Positions 38,314-47,062 of a stretch of DNA of 64,000 nucleotides are shown here, piece by piece. The notes under the pieces are model-generated. The model had not been told where the DNA came from and did no database searches. It was given only the letters and a program-made list of their open reading frames with translations. Every line of letters starts with the position of its first letter. The first letter of the stretch is position 1. Source of the stretch: Rhodovulum sp. P5 (GTDB taxonomy: Bacteria > Pseudomonadota > Alphaproteobacteria > Rhodobacterales > Rhodobacteraceae); contig NZ_CP015039.1 in NCBI RefSeq assembly GCF_002079305.1, positions 2,315,501 through 2,379,500 on the forward strand, written 5' to 3'. The position numbers were made by a program, and so were the translations under genes.

Positions 38314-38913
38314 TTACCGATGCCGGCGCAGGTACACATAGAACGCGCCGTCCCCGCCATGGCGCCGGTGGGCCGGGGCCACCTGTTGAACGGCCGCCGC
38401 CAAGGGGGCCTGGTGCAGCCAGTGGGGCACCTGCCGGCGCAGCACGCCACGGCGATCGGGGATCGGCCCGCCACCATCGTCGTCGCGCCCCTTGCCGGTA
38501 ATGATCAGGACAAGCCGGCGGCCCTTCCCGTGATTTCTCAGGATGAAACCCGTCAGCGCTGGATGCGCCTGGGCCAGGGTCATCCCATGCAGATCAAGCC
38601 GGGCCTCAGGGTCCAGCTTGCCGCCCGTCATCCGAGAGAAGGTCTTTCGATCCATCCGTACCGGAACCTTCGGCACCGGATCGGAAAAAGACGCGGTCGA
38701 GGTCTGGGGGGTCGACCTTGATCCAACCTGAAACGGCGTCAGCGGGTTTTCGGATTTCGTATCAGGCTGCGGCTTGGGGGGTTTCGCCGGAAACGGCTCC
38801 GGCTCGTCCACCCGGGCTTGGCGTTTGCCATGCATGGGTCGCGCCTGCCGGGCGACATGGTCCCACAAGGCACGTTCCTCATGGCTCAGGGTCCGGCGGC
38901 GTTTCCCCCCCAT
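38314..38913 (-). CDS. Smr-domain protein
   Basis: The protein (199 residues) has a basic disordered N-terminus (RRRTLSHEERALWDHVARQARP) and a C-terminal Smr domain with the nuclease-linked LDLHGMTLAQAH motif and IITGKGRDDDGG loop. Smr domains are nicking nucleases or RNA-binding domains; this stand-alone alphaproteobacterial type has no assigned substrate. The ATG at 38913 was chosen on homology. It converges with hslU and lies 22 bp downstream of timA, where other alphaproteobacteria often have an mltA gene between the two. Confidence 0.88.
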   Translation of the reverse strand: MGGKRRRTLSHEERALWDHVARQARPMHGKRQARVDEPEPFPAKPPKPQPDTKSENPLTPFQVGSRSTPQTSTASFSDPVPKVPVRMDRKTFSRMTGGKLDPEARLDLHGMTLAQAHPALTGFILRNHGKGRRLVLIITGKGRDDDGGGPIPDRRGVLRRQVPHWLHQAPLAAAVQQVAPAHRRHGGDGAFYVYLRRHR

Positions 38914-38935
38914 CGCACGGCCCCCAAGGAGGGGA

Positions 38936-39604
38936 TCACTCGCCGGTGGCGACCAGTTGCCAGTTCGGATCGTCGCTGCCCATGCGGCGGGCAAATGTCC
39001 ACACATCGCGCTGGCGCTTGATCTCGTTGGGGCTGCCCTCGATGATATCGCCGGCCTTGTTGCGCACGACCGAGGTCAGTTCGCCCACGAACCGCACGGT
39101 CAGTTCGGCCTCGCCAGTGTCGCGATCGAAGGTGGCGTCTTTCAGAACAAGCTCGCGCACCCCGACGAAATGCGCATCCACGCTCAGGCCCTGATCCTCG
39201 CGCAGGTTCACCACATCGGCAAAGCTGTCATGCACATCTTCCGACAGGAAGGGGCGAACATCGTCCAGGTTGCCATGCTCGAACGCCATCAGGATCATCT
39301 CATACGCACCGCGGGCGCCATGCAGAAACTCCCCGACGACGAAACCCGGCTCCGCCATCTTCATCGCGGCAAGGGCCTTCGCCGCGTCACTGCCATCGGG
39401 CACGTGATCGGTGATGTCGGTATCGGGTCCTCCCTCGATCACCTCGAATTCCCGGCGGCCATCGCCCCGGCGGGAGGAGGGGTCGGGCATCGCCACCGGC
39501 GGCTTCTCGAATCCATCCCGCGTTCCCAGGACCGAGCGCAGCCGCAGGATCAGGAAAACGGCAATGCCTGCGAGAACGAGAAGTTGGATGATGGCAGAGC
39601 TCAT
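38936..39604 (-). CDS. timA: Tim44-domain membrane protein (TimA)
   Basis: The 222-residue protein has an N-terminal membrane anchor (IIQLLVLAGIAVFLILRLRSVLG) and a C-terminal Tim44-like domain (PFLSEDVHDSFADVV..., HFVGVRELVLKDATFDRDTGEAELTVRF, KRQRDVWTFARRMGSDDPNWQLVATG). Caulobacter TimA is the bacterial relative of the mitochondrial import motor subunit Tim44; its bacterial role is unclear. It is divergent from fxsA, the gene order conserved in this class. Confidence 0.88.
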   Translation of the reverse strand: MSSAIIQLLVLAGIAVFLILRLRSVLGTRDGFEKPPVAMPDPSSRRGDGRREFEVIEGGPDTDITDHVPDGSDAAKALAAMKMAEPGFVVGEFLHGARGAYEMILMAFEHGNLDDVRPFLSEDVHDSFADVVNLREDQGLSVDAHFVGVRELVLKDATFDRDTGEAELTVRFVGELTSVVRNKAGDIIEGSPNEIKRQRDVWTFARRMGSDDPNWQLVATGE

Positions 39605-39715
39605 GAAAACCTCGGAGTGCGCGGGAAGGGTTTGTATCGTAGCGTCACGCCACATATGTAAGGGAGCGTTCGGGTCAAGTCCACAAGACCCGCGACGCAT
39701 GATAGAGGTTTAAAT

Positions 39716-40195
39716 ATGTGGCTCTTCCTTCTGTTCCTGTCCGTTCCGCTGATCGAGATCACGCTTTTCATCCAGGTCGGCGGCCTGATCGGGCTTTGGC
39801 CGACACTGGGAATTGTGGTGCTGACCGCGATCCTTGGAACATGGCTGATGCGGCAGCAGGGGGCCCATGCCATTGATCAGTTGCGCCGATCCTTTCAGGA
39901 ATTGCGCGACCCGGCAGAGCCGTTGGCCCATGGCGCGATGATCCTGTTTTCCGGCGCGCTGCTGCTGACACCGGGCTTTTTCACCGATGCGGTAGGCTTT
40001 GCGCTTTTGATGCCGCCGGTACGTGCGGCGGCCTATCGGTATCTGTCAAAGCGGATCGTGGTTCAGACGATGACCTACGGCAATGCACCCCAGCGCCCGA
40101 TGCACGGCCAGGCCGATGTGATCGACGGCGATTTCGAAGAGGTTCCGCCGCCGGGAAACAGCCCGCATTCACCCTCTGGCTGGACGCAGCATTGA
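39716..40195 (+). CDS. fxsA: FxsA family membrane protein
   Basis: FxsA is a small cytoplasmic-membrane protein named for its effect on phage T7 exclusion in F-plasmid strains. The protein (159 residues) has membrane segments at about 1-45 (LFLLFLSVPLIEITLFIQVGG and WPTLGIVVLTAILG) and near 75-105 (MILFSGALLLTPGFFTDAVGFALLMPP), and a short basic tail. Divergent from timA and followed by secB. Confidence 0.93.
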   Translation: MWLFLLFLSVPLIEITLFIQVGGLIGLWPTLGIVVLTAILGTWLMRQQGAHAIDQLRRSFQELRDPAEPLAHGAMILFSGALLLTPGFFTDAVGFALLMPPVRAAAYRYLSKRIVVQTMTYGNAPQRPMHGQADVIDGDFEEVPPPGNSPHSPSGWTQH

Positions 40196-40253
40196 GCCGT
40201 TGGGGCCAAGCTGTTAAGGACCGCCTCAATGTAAACTTTGGCAGGAGAGTGCC

Positions 40254-40754
40254 ATGAGCGAAACCGAAGGCAACGGCGCAGCCGCGCAGCCGCCGCAAGT
40301 GAAAATGCAGGTTCTGGGTCAGTTCATCCGGGACATGTCGTTCGAAAACATCCTTGTCCGCAAGGGCGTTCAGGGCGAGATGACGCCCGATATCACCGTT
40401 CAGGTGGCGCTTGACGCGCGCAAGCGTCAGCCCGACCACCAGTACGAGGTGATCACCAAGTTCACCATCTCGTCGAAAAACAAGGGCGACGAAACCCAGC
40501 TTTTCCTGATGGAACTGGAATATGGCGGGGTCTTCCACGTCGAGAACGTGCCCGAAGAGCAGCTTCATCCCTTCCTGTTGATCGAATGCCCGCGGATGCT
40601 CTTCCCGTTCGTGCGCCGGATCGTGTCCGACGTCACGCGCGATGGTGGCTTCCCGCCCCTGAACCTGGAACCGGTGGATTTCGTGGCGCTCTACCGTCAG
40701 GAAATCGCGCGCCGTGCCGCTGAACAGCAGGCCCAAGCTGCGCCCGCGAACTGA
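40254..40754 (+). CDS. secB: Protein-export chaperone SecB
   Basis: SecB holds precursors unfolded and passes them to SecA. The 166-residue protein has the family features QFIRDMSFENI, EYGGVFHVENV, LIECPRMLFPFVRRIVSDVTRDGGFPPLNLEPVDF. AGGAG precedes the ATG. It converges with dnaQ with only three bases between stops. Its position next to dnaQ-coaE-aroE-maf is the origin-proximal order of Caulobacter and relatives. Confidence 0.97.
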   Translation: MSETEGNGAAAQPPQVKMQVLGQFIRDMSFENILVRKGVQGEMTPDITVQVALDARKRQPDHQYEVITKFTISSKNKGDETQLFLMELEYGGVFHVENVPEEQLHPFLLIECPRMLFPFVRRIVSDVTRDGGFPPLNLEPVDFVALYRQEIARRAAEQQAQAAPAN

Positions 40755-40757
40755 CGT

Positions 40758-41453
40758 TCAGTCGAACGTTTTCCAAAGCGCGTCGTCGCCCAGCTCTGCC
40801 ACGAAGGCAGCATGGGCGGCGGCTTCCCCGTCTGTAATGCGCGCGGGCAGGGGCGCCGGCCGGGCCCGGGGACGCCACGCCTGTGCATCACCTGCGGCGG
40901 TGCCCGCGTTTTGCCCTTGGGCGGACAGGCCGAAATCCGGCTGACGCCCTCCGATCAGTTCCAGATAAACCTCTGCCAGGATTTCGGAGTCGAGCAGCGC
41001 GCCGTGCTTTTCACGTGCGGAATTGTCGACACCAAATCGGCGGCACAAGGCATCCAGCGTGGCGGGAGAGCCGGGAAATCTCTGCCGCGCCATGGCCAGC
41101 GTATCGATGGCCTGATCCCAGGGCAGTTGCGGCAGACCGAGCCAACCGAGTTCCGCGTTCAGGAATTTCATGTCGAAGGCGGCGTTGTGAATCACCAGCT
41201 TCGCATCACCGACGAAGTCGAGAAAAGCCTGCCCGATCTTTGCAAAAACAGGCTGGTCGCGCAGGAAGTCATCGCCCAACCCATGCACCTCGAACGCCTC
41301 TTGCGGCATGGGGCGTTCGGGGTTGATGTACTGGTGATAGGTCTGTCCCGTGGGCAAATGGTTCCAGAGTTCCACGGCGCCGATTTCAACGATCCGGTGG
41401 CCCTCTGACGGTTCAAACCCCGTGGTTTCGGTATCGAGAACGATTTCACGCAT
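40758..41453 (-). CDS. dnaQ: DNA polymerase III epsilon subunit (3'-5' proofreading exonuclease)
   Basis: The 231-residue protein is a DEDDh exonuclease: ExoI VLDTETTGFEP, ExoII LVIHNAAFDMKFLNAELG, ExoIII HGALLDSEILAEVY with the His/Asp pair. The C-terminal helical tail that binds the alpha subunit is present. It is the last gene of maf-aroE-coaE-dnaQ and overlaps coaE by eight bases. Confidence 0.96.
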   Translation of the reverse strand: MREIVLDTETTGFEPSEGHRIVEIGAVELWNHLPTGQTYHQYINPERPMPQEAFEVHGLGDDFLRDQPVFAKIGQAFLDFVGDAKLVIHNAAFDMKFLNAELGWLGLPQLPWDQAIDTLAMARQRFPGSPATLDALCRRFGVDNSAREKHGALLDSEILAEVYLELIGGRQPDFGLSAQGQNAGTAAGDAQAWRPRARPAPLPARITDGEAAAHAAFVAELGDDALWKTFD

Positions 41454-42042
41454 GCGTTTCTGTCAGCCTTTTCACCAAGGCTTGCACGTCTGCCCGGGTC
41501 TGTTCAAGCGTCCGTGTCTCGATCAGGTAATCGGCACGCCGCCGTTTTTCTGAATCTGCAAGCTGTTTGCCAAGAAGGGTCTGAAACTGCGCATCCGTCA
41601 TGCCCGGACGTGACAGAACGCGCCGCCGCTGCAAGTCCGGATCGGCCGTGACCACGAGCACCGCATCAAGGTCGGTCTCTGCTCCGGTTTCAAAGAGCAG
41701 GGGGATATCGAGGACGACAAGCGGCGCGCCCGCATGGTTTTCGATAAACGCCTTGCGGTCCTTGGCGACAAGCGGATGTACGGCGTGTTCGATCCGCGCC
41801 AAGGCGCCCGGATCCTGCGCGATCCACGCCTTCAGAACCGCGCGATCCACGCCGCCCTCGGCCACCGCGTCGGGGCAAAGCGCGTTGATCGCAGAAACCG
41901 CCGCGCCCCCCTTGGCATAAAGGCGGTGCACGGTGGCATCCGCATCCCAGACCGGCACGCCCAGATCGCGAAAGAACCCCGCGGTCGTCGATTTGCCCAT
42001 GCCGATGGAGCCGGTCAGACCCAGCCGAAACGGTGTCGTCAT
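41446..42042 (-). CDS. coaE: Dephospho-CoA kinase
   Basis: CoaE phosphorylates dephospho-CoA in the last step of coenzyme A synthesis. The 198-residue protein has the P-loop GLTGSIGMGKSTTAGFF, the DADATVHRLY motif and VLDIPLLFETGAE. It overlaps aroE upstream (four bases) and dnaQ downstream. Confidence 0.97.
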   Translation of the reverse strand: MTTPFRLGLTGSIGMGKSTTAGFFRDLGVPVWDADATVHRLYAKGGAAVSAINALCPDAVAEGGVDRAVLKAWIAQDPGALARIEHAVHPLVAKDRKAFIENHAGAPLVVLDIPLLFETGAETDLDAVLVVTADPDLQRRRVLSRPGMTDAQFQTLLGKQLADSEKRRRADYLIETRTLEQTRADVQALVKRLTETHA

Positions 42043-42872
42043 TGGCCCAATAGAACAGCCCGCGCCGCGTCATCGACCTCCGGTCGACGTCCGAACCAGC
42101 GCTCAAAGCCCGGAACGGCCTGGTGCAGCAGCATGCCCAGCCCGTCGACCGCCACGCAGCCCTTGGCCCGCGCTTCGCGAAGCAGCGTTGTTTCCAGCGG
42201 CGTGTAGACGATGTCGGAGACCACCGCCGACGGCGACAATGCCTCTAGCGAAATCTTCAGATCGGGCTTGCCCACCATGCCTAGTGCTGTCGTGTTGACG
42301 ACCGTCGTCGCCCCCTCGAACATCTCCGCCGCCTGGACCCATTCATAGACGACAATCTTGGGGCCAAACTCTGCCCGCAAGGCCTCTGCCCGCGAGCGTG
42401 TTCGGTTGCTGACCCGGATTTCCCGCACACCTTGTTCGGACAGGGCCGAAATCACGGCCCGCGCCGCGCCGCCCGCGCCCAGAACGGCGACCGGGCCGCT
42501 TGTCGCCTTCCATCCCGGCGCACCCTGGCGCAAATTCTCGATAAAGCCGACACCATCGGTGTTGTCGGCGTGCACCTTTCCATCCGCCCGAAAGATCAAC
42601 GTATTCGCAGCCCCGATCAGCGCGGCCCGGTCAGAGACCAGATCGGCCAGCCCAAGGATCGTCTCCTTGTGGGGGATGGTCACGTTGATCCCCACGAACC
42701 CCATCCGGGGCAGGGCGGACAAGACATCCCTTAGGTCGGCCTGCGCCACATCCATCGGGATATAGTAGCCCCGTATCCCGTAGCGTTTCAGCCAGTGGCC
42801 ATGCAGTTTCGGCGACTTGGAATGGGCAATGGGCGAGCCGATCACGCCAGCCAGCGGTATGCGATCCGTCAT
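42039..42872 (-). CDS. aroE: Shikimate dehydrogenase
   Basis: AroE reduces 3-dehydroshikimate with NADPH in aromatic amino acid synthesis. The 277-residue protein has the substrate motif IGSPIAHSKSPKLHG, NVTIPHKE with the catalytic Lys, NTDGVGF, the Rossmann loop VLGAGGAARAV and VSNRTRSRAE. Overlaps maf by four bases. Confidence 0.97.
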   Translation of the reverse strand: MTDRIPLAGVIGSPIAHSKSPKLHGHWLKRYGIRGYYIPMDVAQADLRDVLSALPRMGFVGINVTIPHKETILGLADLVSDRAALIGAANTLIFRADGKVHADNTDGVGFIENLRQGAPGWKATSGPVAVLGAGGAARAVISALSEQGVREIRVSNRTRSRAEALRAEFGPKIVVYEWVQAAEMFEGATTVVNTTALGMVGKPDLKISLEALSPSAVVSDIVYTPLETTLLREARAKGCVAVDGLGMLLHQAVPGFERWFGRRPEVDDAARAVLLGQ

Positions 42873-43468
42873 GCCATCAGAACTCCGCGTGTGGTGAGGA
42901 AGGTCAGAAGCGGCAACAATGGCAGCCCGAGAACATCGAAGTAATCGCCCTCGATCCTGGAAAACAGCCGCACGCCTTCTTCCTCCAGCTTGTAAGCCCC
43001 GACCGAGTCGCCCACCGCGGGCCAGTTCCGGTCGAGATAGTCGTCAAGATATCTATCGGAAAATGGACGCATCGTCAGCGTCACCTGTCCCACATGATGC
43101 CACAACTGTTGCAGATCGTCATATATCACGACAGCCGAAAGCAACTGATGCTGTCCACCCCGCATCGCGCGAAGCTGATCGCGGGCCTCGTCGATCGTTG
43201 CGGGTTTGGTCAGGACAGTGCCGTTGTGACAAAGCACCTGATCGCATCCGATCACCAGCGCCTCCGGCCTCTTCTGCGCGACCTTCTGTGCCTTCGCGGC
43301 GGCCAGCACTTCGGCAATCTCGGCCGGCTGGGCGCCCTCTTGTTCCAGTCCTTGTCGGATCGCGTCTTCGTCGATCCGTGCGGACATGACCGTGAAGGGC
43401 ACGCCCGCGTTTTCCAGCAATGTCTTCCGGATGGCAGAGCCCGAGGCAAGAACGACAGGTTCGGTCAT
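42869..43468 (-). CDS. maf: Maf-like nucleotide pyrophosphatase
   Basis: Maf proteins hydrolyse canonical or modified nucleoside triphosphates (dTTP/UTP or m7GTP type) and are linked to septum control. The 199-residue protein opens with VLASGSAIRKTLLENAG and contains KRPEALVIGCDQVL and the KLEEEGVRLFSRIEGDYFDVLGLPL tail. The ATG at 43468 starts the homologous part; the frame open to 43591 runs into the putative origin. It is the first gene leftwards from the origin region. Confidence 0.95.
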   Translation of the reverse strand: MTEPVVLASGSAIRKTLLENAGVPFTVMSARIDEDAIRQGLEQEGAQPAEIAEVLAAAKAQKVAQKRPEALVIGCDQVLCHNGTVLTKPATIDEARDQLRAMRGGQHQLLSAVVIYDDLQQLWHHVGQVTLTMRPFSDRYLDDYLDRNWPAVGDSVGAYKLEEEGVRLFSRIEGDYFDVLGLPLLPLLTFLTTRGVLMA

Positions 43469-43902
43469 GGCTGGAGAATCCTGTGGAAAAAAGCCGGATG
43501 GCGTCGCGGTTGCGCGTGGATATCTCCGGCGGGTGCCTTTCGGGTGCCGACTATGGTGGAAAATGTCAAGCTTGTGACACCCCAAATCCACGGGGATGCC
43601 AGCGCCCGACGAAGTGTTAAGGAATCGTTACGATTGGAGTCATCCAAGGAAATCCACAGCCAGACGAAGGATCATGTGCCGGTAAGATACTGATTCTAAA
43701 TGGGTAGTTTACCTAAAACTTGATTGACAAAAGATATCATCAGCTTTGTTCACAGATTGCCGTACTGTGGGCTGATCGGTGGATGCTTCGGTAATCCACA
43801 TGCCCACAGGCCCTACCAAAACATCATCTTTTCTTTTCCTTCTTCTCTGTTCTAGAAGGACACCCGACGGTTAAGAACAGAAGAGCAGAGAAGAGGCATC
43901 CC
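43469..43902. other. oriC: Putative chromosomal replication origin (oriC)
   Basis: The 434-bp gap between divergent maf and hemJ holds a cluster of DnaA-box-like 9-mers: TTTTCCACA (43490-43482, minus) fits TTWTNCACA exactly; one-mismatch copies are TTTTCCACC (43563-43555, minus), TTGTTCACA (43746-43754) and TAATCCACA (43792-43800). An AT-rich core lies at about 43684-43755. A CtrA-like TTAA-N7-TTAC starts at 43617. The flanks, maf-aroE-coaE-dnaQ-secB on one side and rho-mnmE-mnmG-rsmG-parAB on the other, match the order around Caulobacter oriC. A T-rich stretch (43829-43850) precedes hemJ. The region has no gene. Confidence 0.65.
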
Positions 43903-44352
43903 ATGGGCGATTTCCTGGCGTACATCTACCCTTGGACGAAATCGCTGCACATCATCGCTGTGCTGACATGGATGGCGGGTATCTTCTATCTGCCCCGTCT
44001 GTTCGTCTATCACACAGAGAAGGTGACCGTCGGTCAGGAAACCGACGCACTCTTCCAGGTGATGGAGATGAAGCTCTACCGCTACATCATGAACCCGTCG
44101 CTTATCGCCGTGTGGATTTTCGGCCTGTTGCTGGTCTTCACGCCGGGCATCGTCGACTGGTTGACGATCTGGCCCTACACCAAGGGCGCAGCGGTTATCG
44201 CCATGACGTGGTTCCATATGTGGCTGGGGGCACGGCGCAAGGATTTCGTGGCGGGGGCGAACAACCGCAGCGGCCGCACCTTCCGCATGATGAACGAACT
44301 GCCGACGATCCTGATGCTGGTGATCGTCTTCTCGGTGGTGGTGAAGTTCTAA
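43903..44352 (+). CDS. hemJ: Protoporphyrinogen IX oxidase HemJ
   Basis: HemJ oxidises protoporphyrinogen IX to protoporphyrin IX in the inner membrane and is the usual form in alphaproteobacteria. The 149-residue protein has four membrane segments; the conserved His lies in [27 protein letters not shown] and further conserved residues in the [13 protein letters not shown] segment. AGAGGCATCCC precedes the ATG. It is the first gene right of the putative origin. Confidence 0.95.
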   Translation: MGDFLAYIYPWTKSLHIIAVLTWMAGIFYLPRLFVYHTEKVTVGQETDALFQVMEMKLYRYIMNPSLIAVWIFGLLLVFTPGIVDWLTIWPYTKGAAVIAMTWFHMWLGARRKDFVAGANNRSGRTFRMMNELPTILMLVIVFSVVVKF

Positions 44353-44357
44353 GTGGA

Positions 44358-44386
44358 TTGACTCACCGAAAAGGCGGGGCTATCTA
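44358..44386 (+). promoter_or_regulatory. Sigma-70-type promoter for rho
   Basis: TTGACT (44358-44363), 17 bp, TATCTA (44381-44386) is a close match to the housekeeping consensus, just after the hemJ stop. It would give rho an untranslated leader of about 80 nt, where Rho autoregulation commonly acts. Confidence 0.6.
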
Positions 44387-44473
44387 GGCGCCTCACAGCC
44401 CGCCGTCCTGGCGCGGCTGCCGGCTTCCCCTTTCTGCTGCGCCCGAATGGCGCCCTGCCTTCGAAGTGTTCCC

Positions 44474-45745
44474 ATGACCCAAGACTCGTTGAATCTGGCC
44501 GATCTCAAGGCCAAGAGCCCCAAGGACCTCCTCGCCATGGCGGAGGAGCTGGAGATCGAGAACGCCTCGACCATGCGCAAGGGCGACATGATGTTCTCCA
44601 TCCTCAAGGAGCGCGCCGAAGAGGGTTGGGAAATCTCTGGCGATGGCGTGCTTGAGGTCTTGCAGGACGGGTTCGGCTTCCTGCGCTCGCCCGAAGCGAA
44701 CTATTTGCCGGGGCCTGATGACATTTACGTCTCGCCCGACATGATCCGGCAGCATTCCCTGCGCACTGGCGACACCGTTCAGGGTGTGATGCAGGCCCCG
44801 CGGGAGAATGAGCGCTATTTCGCGATCACCAAGGTGACGGGCATCAACTTCCAGGAGCCGGAGAAGGCCCGCCACAAGATCAACTTCGACAACCTGACAC
44901 CGCTTTACCCCGATGAGCGGCTGAAGATGGAAATCGAGGATCCGACCATCAAGGATCGGTCGGCCCGGATCATCGATCTGGTCTCACCCATCGGGAAGGG
45001 GCAGCGCTCGCTGATCGTTGCGCCGCCGCGGACGGGTAAGACCGTCTTGCTGCAGAACATCGCCCATTCGATCGAGGCGAACCACCCGGAATGCTACCTG
45101 ATCGTGTTGCTGATCGACGAACGGCCCGAAGAGGTCACCGACATGCAACGCAGCGTGAAGGGCGAGGTGATTTCCTCCACCTTCGACGAACCGGCAACGC
45201 GGCACGTGGCTGTGGCCGAGATGGTGATCGAGAAAGCGAAACGTCTGGTCGAACATAAACGAGATGTTGTTATCCTTCTCGATTCGATCACCAGACTTGG
45301 CCGTGCTTACAACACCGTGGTGCCATCCTCGGGTAAGGTGCTGACCGGTGGTGTGGATGCAAACGCGCTGCAACGACCGAAACGCTTCTTCGGTGCCGCC
45401 CGGAATATCGAGGAAGGTGGGTCTCTGACCATCATCGCCACTGCGCTGATCGACACCGGCAGCCGGATGGACGAAGTCATCTTCGAGGAATTCAAGGGCA
45501 CCGGCAACTCCGAGATCGTGCTGGATCGCAAGGTCGCCGACAAGCGCGTCTTCCCGGCGATGGACATCCTGAAATCCGGCACGCGGAAAGAGGATCTGCT
45601 GGTCGACAAGGCAGACCTGCAGAAGACCTTCGTTCTGCGCCGGATCCTGAACCCGATGGGCACCACCGATGCCATCGAGTTCCTGATTTCCAAGCTCAAG
45701 CAGACCAAGACCAATTCCGAATTTTTCGATTCGATGAACACCTGA
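44474..45745 (+). CDS. rho: Transcription termination factor Rho
   Basis: Rho is the hexameric RNA helicase that ends transcription. The 423-residue protein has an N-terminal helical part, the RNA-binding cold-shock-like domain with [15 protein letters not shown], Walker [14 protein letters not shown], Walker [14 protein letters not shown]-loop SSGKVLTGG and R-loop [21 protein letters not shown]. The ATG at 44474 begins [16 protein letters not shown], the family start. mnmE follows 24 bp later. Confidence 0.98.
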   Translation: MTQDSLNLADLKAKSPKDLLAMAEELEIENASTMRKGDMMFSILKERAEEGWEISGDGVLEVLQDGFGFLRSPEANYLPGPDDIYVSPDMIRQHSLRTGDTVQGVMQAPRENERYFAITKVTGINFQEPEKARHKINFDNLTPLYPDERLKMEIEDPTIKDRSARIIDLVSPIGKGQRSLIVAPPRTGKTVLLQNIAHSIEANHPECYLIVLLIDERPEEVTDMQRSVKGEVISSTFDEPATRHVAVAEMVIEKAKRLVEHKRDVVILLDSITRLGRAYNTVVPSSGKVLTGGVDANALQRPKRFFGAARNIEEGGSLTIIATALIDTGSRMDEVIFEEFKGTGNSEIVLDRKVADKRVFPAMDILKSGTRKEDLLVDKADLQKTFVLRRILNPMGTTDAIEFLISKLKQTKTNSEFFDSMNT

Positions 45746-45758
45746 GGCGATCCCGCCC

Positions 45759-45769
45759 GGAGGTGATCC
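45759..45769 (+). promoter_or_regulatory. Extended Shine-Dalgarno of mnmE
   Basis: GGAGGTGATCC is fully complementary to the 16S rRNA 3' end (GGATCACCTCC) and sits directly before a TTG codon. It decides the mnmE start. Confidence 0.75.
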
Positions 45770-47059
45770 TTGGACACGATATTCGCCCTTGCGACGGCGC
45801 GCGGTAAGGCGGGCGTCGCCGTTATTCGCATTTCCGGCCCGAAGGCAGGGCTAGCCGGGCGTATGCTGGCGGGATCCTTGCCAGAACCCCGGCAAGCCGG
45901 GCTTCGTCGTCTGCGGGATCCGGATGGCCAGTTGCTGGATGAGGCGCTGGTTCTCAGCTTCGGACACGGCGCCAGCTTTACCGGTGAAGACGTTGTAGAA
46001 CTGCACTGTCACGGTAGCCCGGCGACCGTGAGCGCTGTTCTGAAAACGCTCGGTCAGATTGACGGTCTGCGCCTGGCCGAACCCGGGGAATTCACACGTC
46101 GGTCGCTGGAAAACGGTGTACTTGATCTTGCCCAGGTCGAAGGTCTTGGCGACTTGCTGGAGGCGGAGACCGAAGCACAGCGCCAACAGGCCTTGCGCGT
46201 GTTGACGGGCGCCCTTGGCCAAAAAGCCGACAAATGGCGGTCAGGCTTGATCCGGGCGGCGGCCTTGCTAGAGGCGACGATCGATTTCGCGGATGAGGAT
46301 GTCCCTGTCGATGTCTCGGGCGAAGTCGATGATCTTCTGTCATCGGTCGCGGCGGATCTGACGGCAGAGGTCGCGGGTGTCGCCGTTGCCGAACGGATTC
46401 GCGACGGGTTCGAAGTGGCGATTGTTGGCCCACCCAACGCCGGGAAGTCGACGCTTCTGAATTTCATCGCGGGGCGAGAGGCCGCGATCACGTCGGAACA
46501 TGCGGGTACCACCCGTGATGTGATCGAGGTGCGCATGGATCTGCATGGCCTGCCGGTGACGATCCTCGACACGGCGGGGTTGAGAGAGACCGGGGATGCG
46601 GTGGAGAGGATCGGGGTTGCCCGCGCGATTGAACGGGCGCGCGCCGCAGAGCTGCGTGTTTTCCTTTTGGATGAGACGGGGGCGACGGAAGGCTTGCAGC
46701 CAGAGCCGGAGGATCTTGTCGTTCAGGGAAAGGGGGATCTGGCATCGACCGGTGAATTCACGGTTTCCGGGAAGACGGGGCAGGGGGTCGAAACGCTGTT
46801 GCAGCGGATCACCGAACATCTGGAACGGCGTGCGGCACGGGCGGTGACCGCCACGCGGGAACGTCACCGCCAGGCGATGGTCCGTGCGACGACAGCTATT
46901 GAAGCGGCGCAGAATCAGCTATCCTTCGGGATGGACGGCGCAGAGATCGCGGCGGAGGATCTGCGAACGGCAGTCCGCGCGCTCGATTCGCTCGTTGGAC
47001 GGATTGATGTCGAGCATCTGCTGGACGAAATCTTCTCGTCATTTTGCCTTGGGAAGTGA
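45770..47059 (+). CDS. mnmE: tRNA uridine-5-carboxymethylaminomethyl(34) GTPase MnmE
   Basis: MnmE works with MnmG to modify U34 of certain tRNAs. The 429-residue protein begins [23 protein letters not shown] (folate-binding N-terminal domain with VELHCHGS and GEFTRR), then a GTPase domain: G1 [13 protein letters not shown]2 GTTRDVIE, G3 DTAG, and ends with the family Cys motif FCLGK. TTG is used as start, with a complete Shine-Dalgarno before it. mnmG follows after three bases. Confidence 0.96.
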   Translation: MDTIFALATARGKAGVAVIRISGPKAGLAGRMLAGSLPEPRQAGLRRLRDPDGQLLDEALVLSFGHGASFTGEDVVELHCHGSPATVSAVLKTLGQIDGLRLAEPGEFTRRSLENGVLDLAQVEGLGDLLEAETEAQRQQALRVLTGALGQKADKWRSGLIRAAALLEATIDFADEDVPVDVSGEVDDLLSSVAADLTAEVAGVAVAERIRDGFEVAIVGPPNAGKSTLLNFIAGREAAITSEHAGTTRDVIEVRMDLHGLPVTILDTAGLRETGDAVERIGVARAIERARAAELRVFLLDETGATEGLQPEPEDLVVQGKGDLASTGEFTVSGKTGQGVETLLQRITEHLERRAARAVTATRERHRQAMVRATTAIEAAQNQLSFGMDGAEIAAEDLRTAVRALDSLVGRIDVEHLLDEIFSSFCLGK

Positions 47060-47062
47060 GGA

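Noticed and set aside
43469..43591. N-terminal extension of maf to 43591
   Set aside because: The extra 41 codons have no homology and lie in the putative origin; MTEPVVLASGS is the family start.
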